Shown piece by piece: positions 22,301-31,642 of a DNA stretch of 64,000 nt (position 1 is the first letter of the stretch; the number at the start of each line of letters is the position of its first letter). The stretch is from Terebella lapidaria (lineage: Eukaryota > Annelida > Polychaeta > Terebellida > Terebellidae). A model generated the notes under the pieces. That model did not search any database. It was not told the DNA's origin and worked only from the letters and a program-made list of their open reading frames with translations. Location of the stretch: the NCBI GenBank assembly GCA_949152475.1, contig OX424570.1:20518694-20582693 (forward strand), given 5' to 3'. The translations under genes were made by a program, and so were the position numbers.

Positions 22301-25030
22301 CATAACTTGTTTTGTCGATTTTGAAAAGGGGGAAATATTTTTCTGTTAGGTTTATGGTACTTGAATGTTCAAACTGATACAAGCTTGAACATGCAGATGA
22401 TGTAATTAAGCCTTGTGTATAATGTTGTCTTCTTACATACTAGTACTGGTATAAATATAACAGTACAACTACAAGGCTTGTACATGTAATCATATACATC
22501 ACATAATATCATGATAAAGTAACATGTTGTGTTGTACTTATTCAACTGACCATAATTTTATTGGTTACTTATATATATTTATCCGTAGATATTACCATTT
22601 TGTTACAGGGTGGAATTTTAGTGGATATGATAATAGAATAGTCGGATAGTAGGAATGACAGCTTTTCTGATATCATATAATTTGCTGAGTTTGATTGATG
22701 TGGACTACCTATGTTTTACAGCATTTTTTGCCACATTTTTATGTGTTCATGACAGTGGACGAGTGTTTACACATGTATGCGTAAAATATACATATGATAC
22801 AGGTCTAATATTATCAATGCCCATTTAAGTTTGGTACAACAGTACCTACTGCTTTAATATACAGCAAAGACATATCACATGCATATAAATTATGGAAATC
22901 ATATGTCATTTCTTCCGACATAATTCATGTGCTTATCTATTATTCAGCTACTGTAAAAGGAGTAATTTTGGTGGCAACTGGAGTTTGAGGTTGGTTTGGT
23001 AGATATTTTTGAGTTTGCAGGAAAATTTTCTGCATGAAATCTACAAGCACATAAATGAATAATTTTGCCAGACAATTTGGCATTCACAATATATGTCGAG
23101 TCAATCACCTGCAACAATTTTTCTGTTTCACAAAAATTATAAGGATCATAGCATAAACAATACTAATATACCACCCGGTTACAAAAGTACTAAATTGTAT
23201 CTCTGTTCGCATGTGTTTGTATGCTTCACCTTCAAGTTACAGATGTCATTGATATTACATCATATGTCTAGCACAATATCTATATCAATCAAAATACCAA
23301 ACCAACCAAAGGAATTATGTAGGCTTTGAAACAATATAGATAATAAGTTGAGGGTCCAGGTCTATATGTGAAGATCTGTAATACCAGTAACTTACTGCAC
23401 ACCAAAATAAAGAGCTTATCCATGATTTCGTTGAGAAAACCTGAAATGCGGCAGTAGTTGTCATATCTTTATTGACCATGGTAACAAGGTGGATATTACA
23501 GGTAGATTTAGAGAGGAAGTAGGTACCTTTCACCAGACTCAGCAGGGTTTAGTTTACAGTAGTTTATTATGACGGTGACTAGTTTTATTATGTTCCCTGT
23601 AGATAATGATCCATCCCCGAGTGGCTGTTATTGTTAAGGAATAAATAACATTTAAAAACATCTTTCTCTCCTGTTTTTTCCCAGGTGAGTTTTCTTAACA
23701 CGTGCATTATTATTATTCCACATATTTGTCACAAGCTCATTCACCATGTTTACACATAATATGTTTGTTCGGAACAAGCAAAACACATAAAAATAAACAC
23801 ACTGCTTTATCCTTCACACTGCTTTATCCTTCAATCGAGTACTGATACGCTTAGAATATACCTCTAGAATGATGAGATATGTCTCAACTCTAACAGTACA
23901 ATTTCATCTCGTTTTAAAAATATCCAACATTCAACACCATTATTACCAAAAAAACTCTAGGATTTATGTATGCGATATAAATGTCCCATACAAATTGCCT
24001 CATTATTACTATCCTAATAAAACAAACTTTTCAATCAATATTTATACAAGATAAAGTGTGGGAGGATTTGGATCATATTTGCTACTGTAAATACTTCGCA
24101 TGTTCTTGGGAACATGTTTCTCCAAACATCCCGAAGGTATGCCCCGACTAAAGCTAATATTTGGATAGTCACTCAAAAGATGAAAGCCCTTCTTAGCCAG
24201 TGGCTGGACCACTATAAATAAACACAACCAATAAGATCACCTTCACTTCGATGTCCCCTAAAGAAAACCACCACGCCTGGGGGATTTAAATACCCCCCAA
24301 TGTGTAAATAAATTGAATGGAATTCGCTTGACCGTCCAAGCACCCTAGAACCACCGCATGCTTCAAGTCGAGCCAAGTACTTTGAAGAGGTAACGCTATA
24401 AACTAAACACGGTCAACTTTATTGAATCAGTTAGGCAAAGCATCGCGCTATTGTTTCAATGACTCTCACGGATGATGCCATCTCAGGATAGCATCATTGA
24501 TGAAGGAATTTGGAAATCATCAAATGTCAATAGTTTTTCACGTAGGAAATCTCTCGGACATAATGAAAAATTCATCTGTTTAGATTCATGCCCAATTACA
24601 TGCACATCAAAAAGCGATAGTTTTTGTGGCTCAAAATGAAAACATCACTATGAAAAGAAGCATCGACACATGAATTCAATCACTAGTCGCTGGGTGGTTC
24701 GTGAGATAAATGTATAAATTTCAAAATCTTTTAAAGACTCACATACCAGAGAAATTTTTTTTCATACACAAATAAGGGAGCATGCGTATTTTATACATGT
24801 ATGTGTATACATTGTGTGCATAGACTATCAACGAGCAAGTAGTCAAAAGATAGGTCATGTTGTTCCCCACATATATTACGTTCAGATCGTCTAAATTTCT
24901 CAGTATGATAAGTTGATTTAAACTCTCAATGTTCATACTTGCCTACACTTAACTTGCTCGACTTACCGCAAATTCCAGTGGCCCAAAGCACCAAAACAAC
25001 GAAGAAAATGTTACTCCGATAATATTCCAT
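3559..25030 (-). CDS. LRP5/6-like receptor with 4 YWTD-EGF pairs, 3 sushi modules, TM and NPxY tail (29 coding exons)
   Basis: Minus-strand coding exons from the 5' end: 24967-25030, 19068-19310, 17123-17288, 15388-15512, 14926-15118, 14543-14652, 14075-14212, 13601-13811, 12944-13180, 12584-12718, 12086-12197, 11699-11858, 11145-11258, 10690-10968, 10198-10348, 9850-10002, 9511-9634, 9012-9177, 8652-8786, 7885-8130, 7419-7587, 7129-7259, 6655-6924, 6214-6342, 5655-5828, 5205-5390, 4557-4757, 4161-4308, 3559-3946. All use AG/GT borders, phases agree at every junction, and the 5,058 nt encode 1,685 residues plus stop. Approximate residues: signal peptide 1-22; propeller 1 to 300; EGF 301-346; propeller 2 to 631; EGF 632-669; propeller 3 to 960; EGF 961-1005; propeller 4 to 1277; EGF 1278-1320; CCP 1321-1378, 1379-1440 and 1441-1507; TM 1530-1555; FSNPVY 1647-1652. 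No LDLa repeat is present. LDLR-family YWTD propellers bind extracellular ligands, and NPxY tails recruit clathrin adaptors. The ligand is unknown. Confidence 0.88.
4557..5828 (-). CDS. receptor exons for three CCP/sushi modules
   Basis: Exons 5655-5828, 5205-5390 and 4557-4757 each encode one module and each is flanked by phase-1 introns, the usual arrangement for shuffled extracellular modules. Each has cysteines in CCP-like spacing with the conserved W near the end: TCPQDVPNGRL ending LQWDRDVNMLC, TCPLLAVP ending NLTWSGTDLFC, and ECPPLVDSD ending GTWTGTALHC. They occupy the membrane-proximal position held by three LDLa repeats in LRP5/6. CCP modules bind proteins in complement, adhesion and scavenger receptors. 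Confidence 0.82.
4929..5204. repeat. 70-bp tandem repeat, four copies, abutting a splice donor
   Basis: The word tttgtgaatgtrtttcttgt starts at 4931, 5001, 5071 and 5141, giving an exact 70-bp period. The right-most copy runs into the donor site of the exon ending at 5205. In the neighbouring copies the donor equivalent reads ATGAGT or ATGAAT on the minus strand, compared with GTGAGT at the real site. The array appears to have grown from the 5' end of this intron. Confidence 0.85.
6214..8130 (-). CDS. receptor exons: fourth YWTD beta-propeller and its EGF module
   Basis: Exons 7885-8130, 7419-7587, 7129-7259 and 6655-6924 encode the propeller. Motifs seen include FLVADD, HRVYWTDFNSGVIKRA, ILYYTDSGLGYIGVV, GYMYYT, NKLYWIDAHSEKVEQSDI and VCWTDWRFNGIY. 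Exon 6214-6342 encodes a six-cysteine EGF module (VCSGLFNGGCSHFCLS then RVCACPYG) of the type that packs under an LDLR-family propeller. Introns are mostly phase 1 or 2, matching the other three propellers. Confidence 0.85.
8652..10968 (-). CDS. receptor exons: third YWTD beta-propeller and its EGF module
   Basis: Exons 10690-10968, 10198-10348, 9850-10002, 9511-9634 and 9012-9177 encode the propeller. Key strings are YLYFSEVKQRVRSI, GIAVDWTAGNLYWTDSDRG, HPHGIVLDQEMKKLYWSEE, HPTGLSLDPVARRLYWVDG and DYLLYSVS. Exon 8652-8786 encodes the EGF module (CLYDNGGCDQLCLQ, RTCACIDGMKPS). The VDWTAGNLYWTD signature is a textbook LDLR class B repeat. Confidence 0.86.
11145..13811 (-). CDS. receptor exons: second YWTD beta-propeller and its EGF module
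   Basis: Exons 13601-13811, 12944-13180, 12584-12718, 12086-12197 and 11699-11858 encode the propeller, with RRNKLFLADRED, GIAVDWMAGNVYWTDSLFNW, KPHGIAVWPKKGLLIWSDWG, KPTGITIDYQGERIFWCNQD and HYLFVTSKG. Exon 11145-11258 is the EGF module (PCQALGCKELCIS, ECACRDGYDLGNDGKTC). The second repeat has the most canonical YWTD blades of this propeller. Confidence 0.85.
12332..12506. mobile_element. short inverted-repeat element (MITE-like)
   Basis: Starts ttggtccctgtaagataaga and ends tcttatcttacagggaccac. Internal copies of gtcttatcttacagg and gtcttattt also lie in inverted orientation. It is about 175 bp, has no coding capacity, and sits in a receptor intron. Target-site duplication is not clear. 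Confidence 0.6.
13229..13364. mobile_element. near-perfect ~50-bp-arm inverted repeat (MITE-like)
   Basis: The left arm begins cactgggtgggagattgccc and the right arm is its near-perfect reverse complement, ending gggcaagctcccacccagtg. The arms continue through atgattcttgacgagtcaac and are separated by a ~35-bp loop. It is a young-looking fold-back element in a receptor intron. Confidence 0.7.
14075..19310 (-). CDS. receptor exons: first YWTD beta-propeller and its EGF module
   Basis: Exons 19068-19310, 17123-17288, 15388-15512, 14926-15118 and 14543-14652 encode the propeller, with FILVADSAAGVIYQLSL, EEGHVYWTDLVNHSV, GVAVDHAAGLVFFTDQ, TQRKIYWADWGKSSIERS, AQRIYWLDAQRNLVQSA and LAIDDEYLYITDW. 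Exon 14075-14212 is the EGF module (ECNSVATPNGGCSNLCLP, FVCACHELQRLMPDNKTC). The introns here are the longest and most repeat-filled of the gene. Confidence 0.85.
15651..15908. mobile_element. inverted-repeat element in receptor intron
   Basis: The left end reads ggtaacttcagtccaacttt and the right end reads aagagagttggactgaactt then ctgaagttacc, an imperfect inverted repeat. Inside are further short repeats (gccgtgcatagaa twice, gagcgacgcgcgtcgctc palindrome). No open frame is seen. Confidence 0.6.
16195..17105. mobile_element. ~0.9-kb element with ~240-bp inverted arms next to receptor exon 3
   Basis: Left-arm words (actagtatagtgcaaatatg, tctcattgatctgagcaaaa, ttcatgacgtcatcagggg) recur reverse-complemented on the right (catatttgcactttactagt, ttttgctcagatcaatgaga, cccctcatgacgtcatgaat). 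The right arm ends only about 20 bp from the donor of exon 17123-17288. The centre repeats short gttgccatgg-like motifs. No protein is encoded. Confidence 0.65.
17593..18608. mobile_element. fold-back element with interior array of 14-bp palindromes
   Basis: The ends are inverted copies: gctcatattcgccacataga at 17595 and tctggcgaatatgagcc at 18590-18606. The interior is made almost entirely of 14-bp palindromes agcgttataacgct and agcgtaattacgct joined by gtaattaca-type linkers, about 40 units, with one ~120-bp unique island near 17730-17855. Almost any sub-segment can fold on itself. It sits in a receptor intron. Confidence 0.75.
18611..19060. other. intronic stretch without recognised content
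   Basis: AT-rich intron between the palindrome-array element and receptor exon 19068-19310. I see no exon-like, repeat-family or RNA-gene signal here. Confidence 0.4.
20671..20790. mobile_element. ~120-bp inverted-repeat element with poly-C centre
   Basis: Begins tagccctgaatacaaggcac and ends gtgccttgtattcagggcta, an exact inverted repeat of about 25 bp. A run of about 17 C and a GC-rich centre lie between. It is about 140 bp upstream of the transporter start, so it may sit in that gene's promoter or leader. Confidence 0.75.
20929..22284 (+). CDS. SLC37A4-like: SLC37A4-like glucose-6-phosphate:phosphate antiporter, intronless, nested in receptor intron 1
   Basis: A single uninterrupted 451-codon frame of an MFS transporter with about 12 hydrophobic segments. 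The N-terminal half reads GYTLLILCRKSFSFALP, LNKDDLGLIASSQNLAYTI and SKFLGGILSDQ, then WFLQGFMQGGAWPACAKVL and WSILSSSMN, the organophosphate:phosphate antiporter pattern of SLC37A4. Human SLC37A4 is about 430 residues, so this looks full length. Family members exchange glucose-6-phosphate for phosphate across the ER membrane. An in-frame TGA lies shortly upstream of 20929. The second Met, 10 codons in (20959), has a better Kozak context (AAAAATGG) and may be the true start. A CTTCCTTTGCAG acceptor at about 20888 suggests a 5' untranslated exon. Animal SLC37A4 genes usually have several coding introns, so this copy may be a retrogene. Confidence 0.88.
   Translation: MNQDLVYTTKMDGKGDAPTSNPATKFFFHKWASFISMYLGYTLLILCRKSFSFALPAVVASNLNLNKDDLGLIASSQNLAYTISKFLGGILSDQTSPNLLFSAGLALSGIFTVGFTGFNSATGFAVIWFLQGFMQGGAWPACAKVLQAWMPPEEFGSMWSILSSSMNVACTVGPLLATSYFGNSSWQVLLQTFGLASMIMSIVSFLFIVDSPKDIGFQSFADTADSKTKSPTRGRGTWQDMLSSTFMRVLCGSYLVVFMARTAALDWAQLYLINELGQAPFTGSSFISALETGGFIGTIVAGYAADRMVAMRKREDARGTPRMTVVMAFLGLCIFSIFCMLFTVSSSSSHIWIALIGFLLGFGLYGPISLYGVMAVEAAPSHLTGMSHSLVALAANIGAIVAGLPFSVIATYFNWRGAFMFLEVLLIAVLGVTVSTRNVEYKVVCIKKKLQ
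22285..24966. other. remainder of receptor intron 1
   Basis: Holds the transporter 3' untranslated region (plus-strand AATAAA at about 23640 is a candidate polyadenylation signal) and otherwise AT-rich DNA. Short frames here (for example minus strand 24042-24227) do not resemble a family I know. No RNA gene is seen. Confidence 0.4.
24967..25030 (-). CDS. receptor first coding exon: signal peptide
   Basis: Reads MEYYRSNIFFVVLVLWATGI then C and the first base of a Gly codon before GTAAGT, a typical cleavable signal peptide. The phase-1 end matches exon 19068-19310, which continues GTLLSDDFILVADS. Just upstream a TTTCATTTCAG acceptor ends near 25057, so a 5' untranslated exon probably joins here. 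If so, an upstream ATG at the start of that exon opens a 15-codon frame overlapping the main start, which could lower translation. Confidence 0.78.
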
Positions 25031-25057
25031 CTTTACTCAGTGAAAGAGTCAATCTCA

Positions 25058-28000
25058 TCCTGAAATGAAATATCGAATGAACGCTGCTGAACAGTAGTTA
25101 TTACAATATACAGTGTGTAATACGCTAGGAATAGTTCACCACTGCTTACAAAATAAACGAACAATATTTTGGATATGAGTAATGCGCTTCCATTCGTCGC
25201 AACATCACATCTATTTTTACGTTCGTAAATTCCCGTGAAACCAGTTTTTGTCGCAGCTTATCGCTAATGACTACACAAAATATGGTGTGAATGAAAAGTT
25301 TTAGTGCTCCGTGTTGTCTATAGTCGCTGTATATTCAATCATAGCCTTTTCACGTAGATCTATATATATTCATTTGACGGATTGGATACAGTAATATTTA
25401 TATTCTATACATGTACACGTATGTGAAATATTTACTTTTTACGTGTATGTTTGTTGAAGTTATCCTAAACTTTATATACAAAACTCAACCATTAAGCATG
25501 CACAGACAATCATGCCATGGGCAGTATTATAACGGGTACATCCTATGGGATCAGATAGGACCAAAGTACTCTACATATATATATGTAAGCGATACTATCC
25601 ATAATATGTCTCCTATCCACAGTTTACTGTACGATGTTTTAGCGGATACACATCAAACCGCGATTAATTCGGTGCCAAGTGCAGAAAAAAGTGCCTGATG
25701 ATTGTTCGTGCGGTGAGTTGTGACGTCGTGCAGTGTGGCTTTGAACTCGGCTTCTGTAACGAAACTGTTTGCTCGTTTTTCTACGAGTATAGTAATTAAT
25801 CGTAGAAATATTGTACTGAACGTTGAAAGATCGATACTTACAATCATGTATTAATAATTGAGACATCTGGCACATGTTATTCATTGTACTCCACTCAATT
25901 TCCTCCTATTCTCTATATATTTTAATATCCTTTATTGTGAATCATATATGAAGGTACGTGTTTACTGAATACCGCGGTGCCTAATCAGTTGACTAATCAG
26001 TCATCGCTTTCCAGGACGATGTGGTGATCTGAGCAACATCTGACGCATTTTCACTTGAAACATGCCTTGCCGCATGCTATTATCAGCACTACTCCTAAAT
26101 AAGGCCTAAATATCGGAGTAAATGTACTGCTTTACTGTAAGCCCACAAATATAGGGCTGGGCCATAATTATTACTATAGAATGATTTTCCAAAGTTGTCT
26201 TTTTTGGTTGCACGAACATTATTGGAATTGAGGACTGCATTCGTTATGACCATACATTATTTTATATCACCGGCAAGAAAAATCGCGAGTTTCTTTTTTT
26301 ATTCATTTGCAGTGATTAATTGTGTAGAAACCAGTACATTAATGCACACGTATATCAAGAGTGTGTGTTTTCCATCGTACATGCATTTATAAAGGTTATG
26401 ACATTATGACTTGTAGAAATCTTTCGCACATCAAATTGTATGCCAAATGTTTCGTTTTCTTCATTGATATTGAAAAATTACACGGAGATTTTTTTTCAAG
26501 CAAGCACTTAAAAAAAGACTTTCCCTGGTGGTAATGAAATATATAAAACGTTTGTTCTATCAATTCCTATAACAAACTATGACATTTCGGAAATGTAGTC
26601 TGCCTACAGGAGTTGCGAGCGTTCTACGATGCATGTATAATTTCATGTGTATTTTCTGCATAATGTCTGAACTAATATAAATGCATGCCAAGGAAACAGT
26701 ATTGCATGGAATATATTAATATATATTGACTTCAAATTGTCATATTTTCTGCATATTAATTGTATTGTATGAAAATTAGGCTCTTTTGCAAGACGTCGGT
26801 CGCAATTCTAGGCACGAAAAGTTTCATCGCCTACATGTAGTATTCATAAAAAAACTTCACTTCCACAATGGACATTCTTCGCCAAAATATCGTAATTAAC
26901 ATATTCATTCACAAACATAAATGCAAATGACCTTATTGGTGTAGCCTAGAAATTTGACCCTATAACTCAAAAGTTGAAAGGAATTGCGTATTTTATTGTC
27001 TGTAGACGGTGTTTTCTTGTTTTCTGAAATGCACGTCATATCAAAGACATTATAAACACCTTCGAACATCTCATGAAAATGTAACTTGTGAAGGGGGGGG
27101 GGGGGGCGATGGAATAGAAACTAATTATTACGAAATCAAGCACGAACACATGCAGATATTCACAATCATGTGTTACGTGCATGTTATTATCAAAGGGGCT
27201 ACAATTTCTTAATTTCAATATATCACGTCCAAAATACGCTTAGTTGACATCTACAATGTACCAGTATTACTGTCTAAGTCCCGACTAGTTCATTCATTCA
27301 TTTACACTCAAATCGCCCCCACGTGGGGAGCCCAATTCTTACGATTGGTTACGAGGTTGGAATGCTTGTAACACAATAGGCTAACGCAATGAGGGTTATA
27401 GTGCACCGCCGATGGCAACATAATTGGTTTTAGCTTGAAGGTTCATTCCAGGAATGCGTGTCCCATTCATTTACATCGGCATTGAGAGGCCCACCATTGG
27501 AACCAACATGGAAATTAACGTGCCGTTCCATTATTTCCGTTTCAATGAAGAGTGTGAAATTAGCTGTTGTTCGAAAGCTAAGGGAAATTGAAGGTATACC
27601 CGCGATTGCAAGAGTTGCGCCAAACATATAAAAATGTATTGTCTTGTGCCAACATAGAGCTGGTTATAGTGATATATAGATCTATGTGCTCGAGTGCTCT
27701 AATGCGATATATTATTTTAAATTTTGAAGAAGAAAAATCACGAACCAAAACTGCACCCTACATAGCTTATCAGATCATTTGGCTTTCATCATATCCGTAT
27801 TGCTTATTTAATTAACAAAAATAATGAGACCGCGATGAAACTTATTTGACCTACATCAAGCAAATTCGGAATGCTTAGTCACATATACAGGAACATGTCC
27901 AATTTTTTGGTAAATATAGTTAGAGCGAAGTGTTACACTTGGTTTGACATGGCTAAAAGTATTAATGATCCGTTTCTAATTATTAACATGTACTTTATGG

Positions 28001-29630
28001 AACTGTTACCAGGGAAACCTAAAATAGAAAAGAGTGCAGCCAGATAATACAGTATTTATGGCGTTGTTATACCACAAAGAGTGTTATCTTCGACGAACTT
28101 AGTGAATTAACCGTTGCATAAAAGAAGTTGTTAAGAGTGTTCTCAAAGTGGCTCGCGATTTTATACTGCAAAGACTCTGTTATAATCAGAGTCGCGTTTT
28201 TATTTTGTCATTTGCTTTTCATTTTCATGTACAAAAATGCACCATCCCATAACATGGTAGCATTATGAGCAAGCATCGTATGTCTCATGACATGGTTTGT
28301 AAATCAAGGATGCGTATCCATTGCCTGTACATGATATACATGTATGTATGCGTCATCGATGAAATTGTTTAATTATAGTCCTATATGTTTATGACTGGGC
28401 GTCAAATTAAGCATAAAGCAGTTTTTGTTTAGCCAATTATGTCAAAACGTGTTTATTTTTACTCAGCCAACCTATTATGCAATACATAAAATTTCACGAC
28501 GGGTTTTAAAAATATTCGCATGCTATATTCATACTGTACACTCAAATAAAACGTTTATATTCCAGGTAAAATAAAGATATTAAAACACATACCTTGACTT
28601 GCATCACAAAATCAAATCCGTTCAGTGGTCCAAATAAATGCAGTCTTTGAAACTAAGCAGCTGCCATTTGCCACTCGCCGAATTGAATCACATGTAACCC
28701 GGCAACTACAGGCCTATAATCATCGCACAGAACGTATCAACAAGTGTTGCTTTTCACAATTTCACTATGTCGATGGTTGGCCGACCACCAAGAATACTGC
28801 TCTCGCTTTTCCCAACAGTAACACTGCCGACCACATCTTCTCTCAAGTGGCCAGACCCCGAAAATATTTTTCTTTCCGTTTCTGTCACTGTCGATGAAAG
28901 TGCCCCTCCCCCCCCCCCCCTCCTCTCACGAACGATTTTTACACCGAAAATTACGGTGACACTACGGTTCAGTGAAGCTACGTCCGTGTCAGCCACTGAA
29001 TAAAGAGGCGGTGTCTAGCTGTTGTAGCGCAGTATGTCATCTTTGTTTGCCTTTATTTTGGTTGGAGCTTGTGAATGAGCACGTGTTGTTTTCTGTTTTC
29101 TTTTGTAAGTGTTTATAGAAGGGTGCAATATGGACATATTATTGTCCAGGGTTTGAATAGTTATAGGCGGTCAGGTGGGAAATATCCGTTTTCTTTTCAA
29201 ATGGCGTGTTATTTTATTTTTTAATCACATTAAACTGATTTGACGGACTGAATAATTACAAGTTTCTGCAGATTTTCACGTCATGACCAGTATTTATTTT
29301 CCAAAATGTGCACGTGACGCTGAAATGTTAAATGTTTCTTTTTATTACATTCGAGTGTAATAGACATCCAGCCTAAAGAATAACTTCGGGCGATCGTTGG
29401 TTCATTAAACTTCTATTGGCCAACTTGAAACGCAACGTAATATCATATCTGAATGGGTTTTTTTATGAATGAAATCTGCTACAACGATCGCACTTTCTCA
29501 GTGGAAAAAAACCCCGGACATGAGAATTCACTACTGGAATATATGTGCCCTTTGGCAATTTCGCCAACGAAAAAAAAAATATATTAATCTCTTTCAAAAC
29601 TTTTGTTCAAATACTGAAAATTTGTGTACA
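25058..29630. other. intergenic or 5' untranslated intron of receptor; possible leader exon near 28594
   Basis: No coding gene is supported. On the minus strand a good donor (AAG then GTATGT) occurs at about 28593, after a GC-richer stretch 28594-28990. This would suit a non-coding first exon joining the acceptor near 25057, and the promoter would then be near 28.7-29.0 kb. Homopolymer G and C runs at 27096 and 28911 are noted. The assignment is tentative. Confidence 0.3.
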
Positions 29631-29632
29631 TG

Positions 29633-30276
29633 TACGCTTGAGTACGGAGCCGCTGAAAGGACATGGAAGAAATATTTTTTGACATACGGTTATTGCGTTC
29701 CCTCGCAATAATATTGCGTTCCCTCGCAATCCGGATCGCGTTCCCTCGCGATCTTATTGCGTTCCCTCGCAATCCGGATCGCGTTCCCTCGCGATCTTAT
29801 TGCGTTCCCTCGCAATCCAGATCGCGTTCCCTCGCGATATTATCGCGTTCCCTCGCGATAATATCGCGTTCCCTCGCATTCCGGATCGCGTTCCCTCGCG
29901 ATCTTGTAGAATAACCTTCTCAGAAGTCATTGGCGTCAGCAAAATGCGAGGGAACGCGATCCAGAATGCGAGGGAACGCAATAAGATCGCGAGGGAACGC
30001 GATAATATCGCGAGGGAACGCGATAATATCGCGAGGGAACGCGATAATATCGCGAGGGAACGCGATCTGGATTGCGAGGGAACGCGATCCGGATTCCGAG
30101 GGAACGCAATAAGATCACGAGGGAACGCGATCCGGAATGCGAGGGAACGCGATAATATTGCGAGGGAACGCAATATTATTGCGAGGGAACGCGATAATAT
30201 TGCGAGGGAACGCAATAACAATGTGCTAAAAATATTTCTTCCATGTCCTCTCAGAGGCTCCGTACTTGAGAGCATT
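29633..30276. mobile_element. fold-back element built of GCGTTCCCTCGC repeats
   Basis: The ends are inverted copies: gtacggagccgctgaaagga then catggaagaaatattttt on the left, and aaatatttcttccatgtcct then cagaggctccgtac on the right. Inside, the 12-mer gcgttccctcgc recurs about a dozen times in the left arm and, as gcgagggaacgc, about 15 times in the right arm. The units are separated by short self-complementary linkers (aatccggatc, gatattatc, aataatatt). A ~50-bp unique centre divides the arms. The long open frames on both strands here are by-products of the repeat. Confidence 0.8.
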
Positions 30277-30279
30277 TTA

Positions 30280-31640
30280 AAGTAAGATACATGTAGTATT
30301 TTCCCCAGATCTCGTGGAAACAAAAACGCACGTGTTTTGTGTTCAGACTGAAATTTGTACAGAAACAATATTTTTGAGAAAATAGCGAGTTGTTTTTAAT
30401 TCATGTGACATTAACGGCAGCTATATTGGTATTTTGTGTTGTAAAATCAGTATCAGCGTGAAAATTTCGACAACAAACTCATAAACGCACGAAACGCTCC
30501 ACATTTAGCGAGCTTATGAAATGTTGTATGTGGTATTTGAGGGACCCTTTAGGGATGTCATAGTGGCTGCAGTACCGTATTTCATCGATAGGTGTCGCTT
30601 CGACTAAACTATTGGGCAACCATTGAACTAAAAAAGTTTAGTTCAATGTGGGCAACTCGAATCATAACGTTTCATAAGCAATCCGTTTTCCGTCACAGCG
30701 TTAGCCAGGTTTTATCACCAGGGTTGCTGACGATTCTGTGGCCAGGAAATTATGGCAGTAGGGTATATAAATTTAAATTGGTAAGGAATCCTCGATATTT
30801 AGAATACTTGCTGATATATTCCATCATGCTTATTGATTCAGATCCATATTCCATGTCAGGAAGAAAAAATACATTCCTCTTTATTAGGTTACAAATCGAA
30901 CCTGTGGTCCGATAGGGCCTAATCTTTTGGCATGGCGTTATGTCCATCGTCCGTCTGCCTCCCACACTTTCATCTTAGTTCACGGTCAAATCTTTCTGAA
31001 ATTTGTGCACAAAAATACGTTTAAAAAAATCCAGAAAAGATTTTATTTAGTTTTTGCATTTTTTTCGTCAAAAAAGACGGTCATTTTCGACGAAGAACAT
31101 CCAATTTTTCGCTTTTCTGGCTGTATAGCCTAACGTTACGAAGCGTTACAAGTGGGTGGATGTGGGTCAAATTTCCCTTTAAAAACGTAATTTTTGAACG
31201 GCCCCTTGCCCTTGCATTGCCGGTCTTCACATTTTTGTTTTGCTCATTGACAACTATTTTGAACTTTTTTTCTAATTTTCAACTTCAGATTCACTTCAGT
31301 TTAGCCCCCACCGATATTCTCTGTAACATAGAATATCGGCTTGTAAAATAGCTACACAGAGAATTTCTTGAAACCTATGGAAGTGTTAATTGATTATCTA
31401 CTTAACCATATAATTTTTCACGACCTTCCGTGTTATGTTTTGATGGTAGTTACTATTAAACGTTTGGAATAATGCTCTAGGAAAACCAGAACTAAAAGTG
31501 CTGAGAAGACAATCATGTTATCTTTCGCACTGCAATATTTTATGATAATCAAGGTTTCTTATTCACATCAAATCGAGAATTCCCATGGCTTCTACAATTA
31601 TGTAAAGGAAACAAGTTTGGTGAATCAAAAGCTTTATCAA
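30280..31640. other. intergenic stretch
   Basis: Between the fold-back element and the methyltransferase stop. The short frames have no recognisable family features and no repeat structure stands out. Confidence 0.35.
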
Positions 31641-31642
31641 TA

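Noticed and set aside
24042..24227. 61-residue minus-strand frame resembling a coding exon
   Set aside because: It looks protein-like, but no splice partners or family match could be found in the receptor intron.
28754..28996. 80-residue frame with a poly-Gly stretch, minus strand
   Set aside because: The glycine run comes from a poly-C tract; no other support. The region is better read as a possible receptor leader area.
29754..30368. 204-residue minus-strand and 161-residue plus-strand open frames
   Set aside because: Both are made of the GCGTTCCCTCGC repeat read in frame; the translation is a short peptide repeat with no gene signals.
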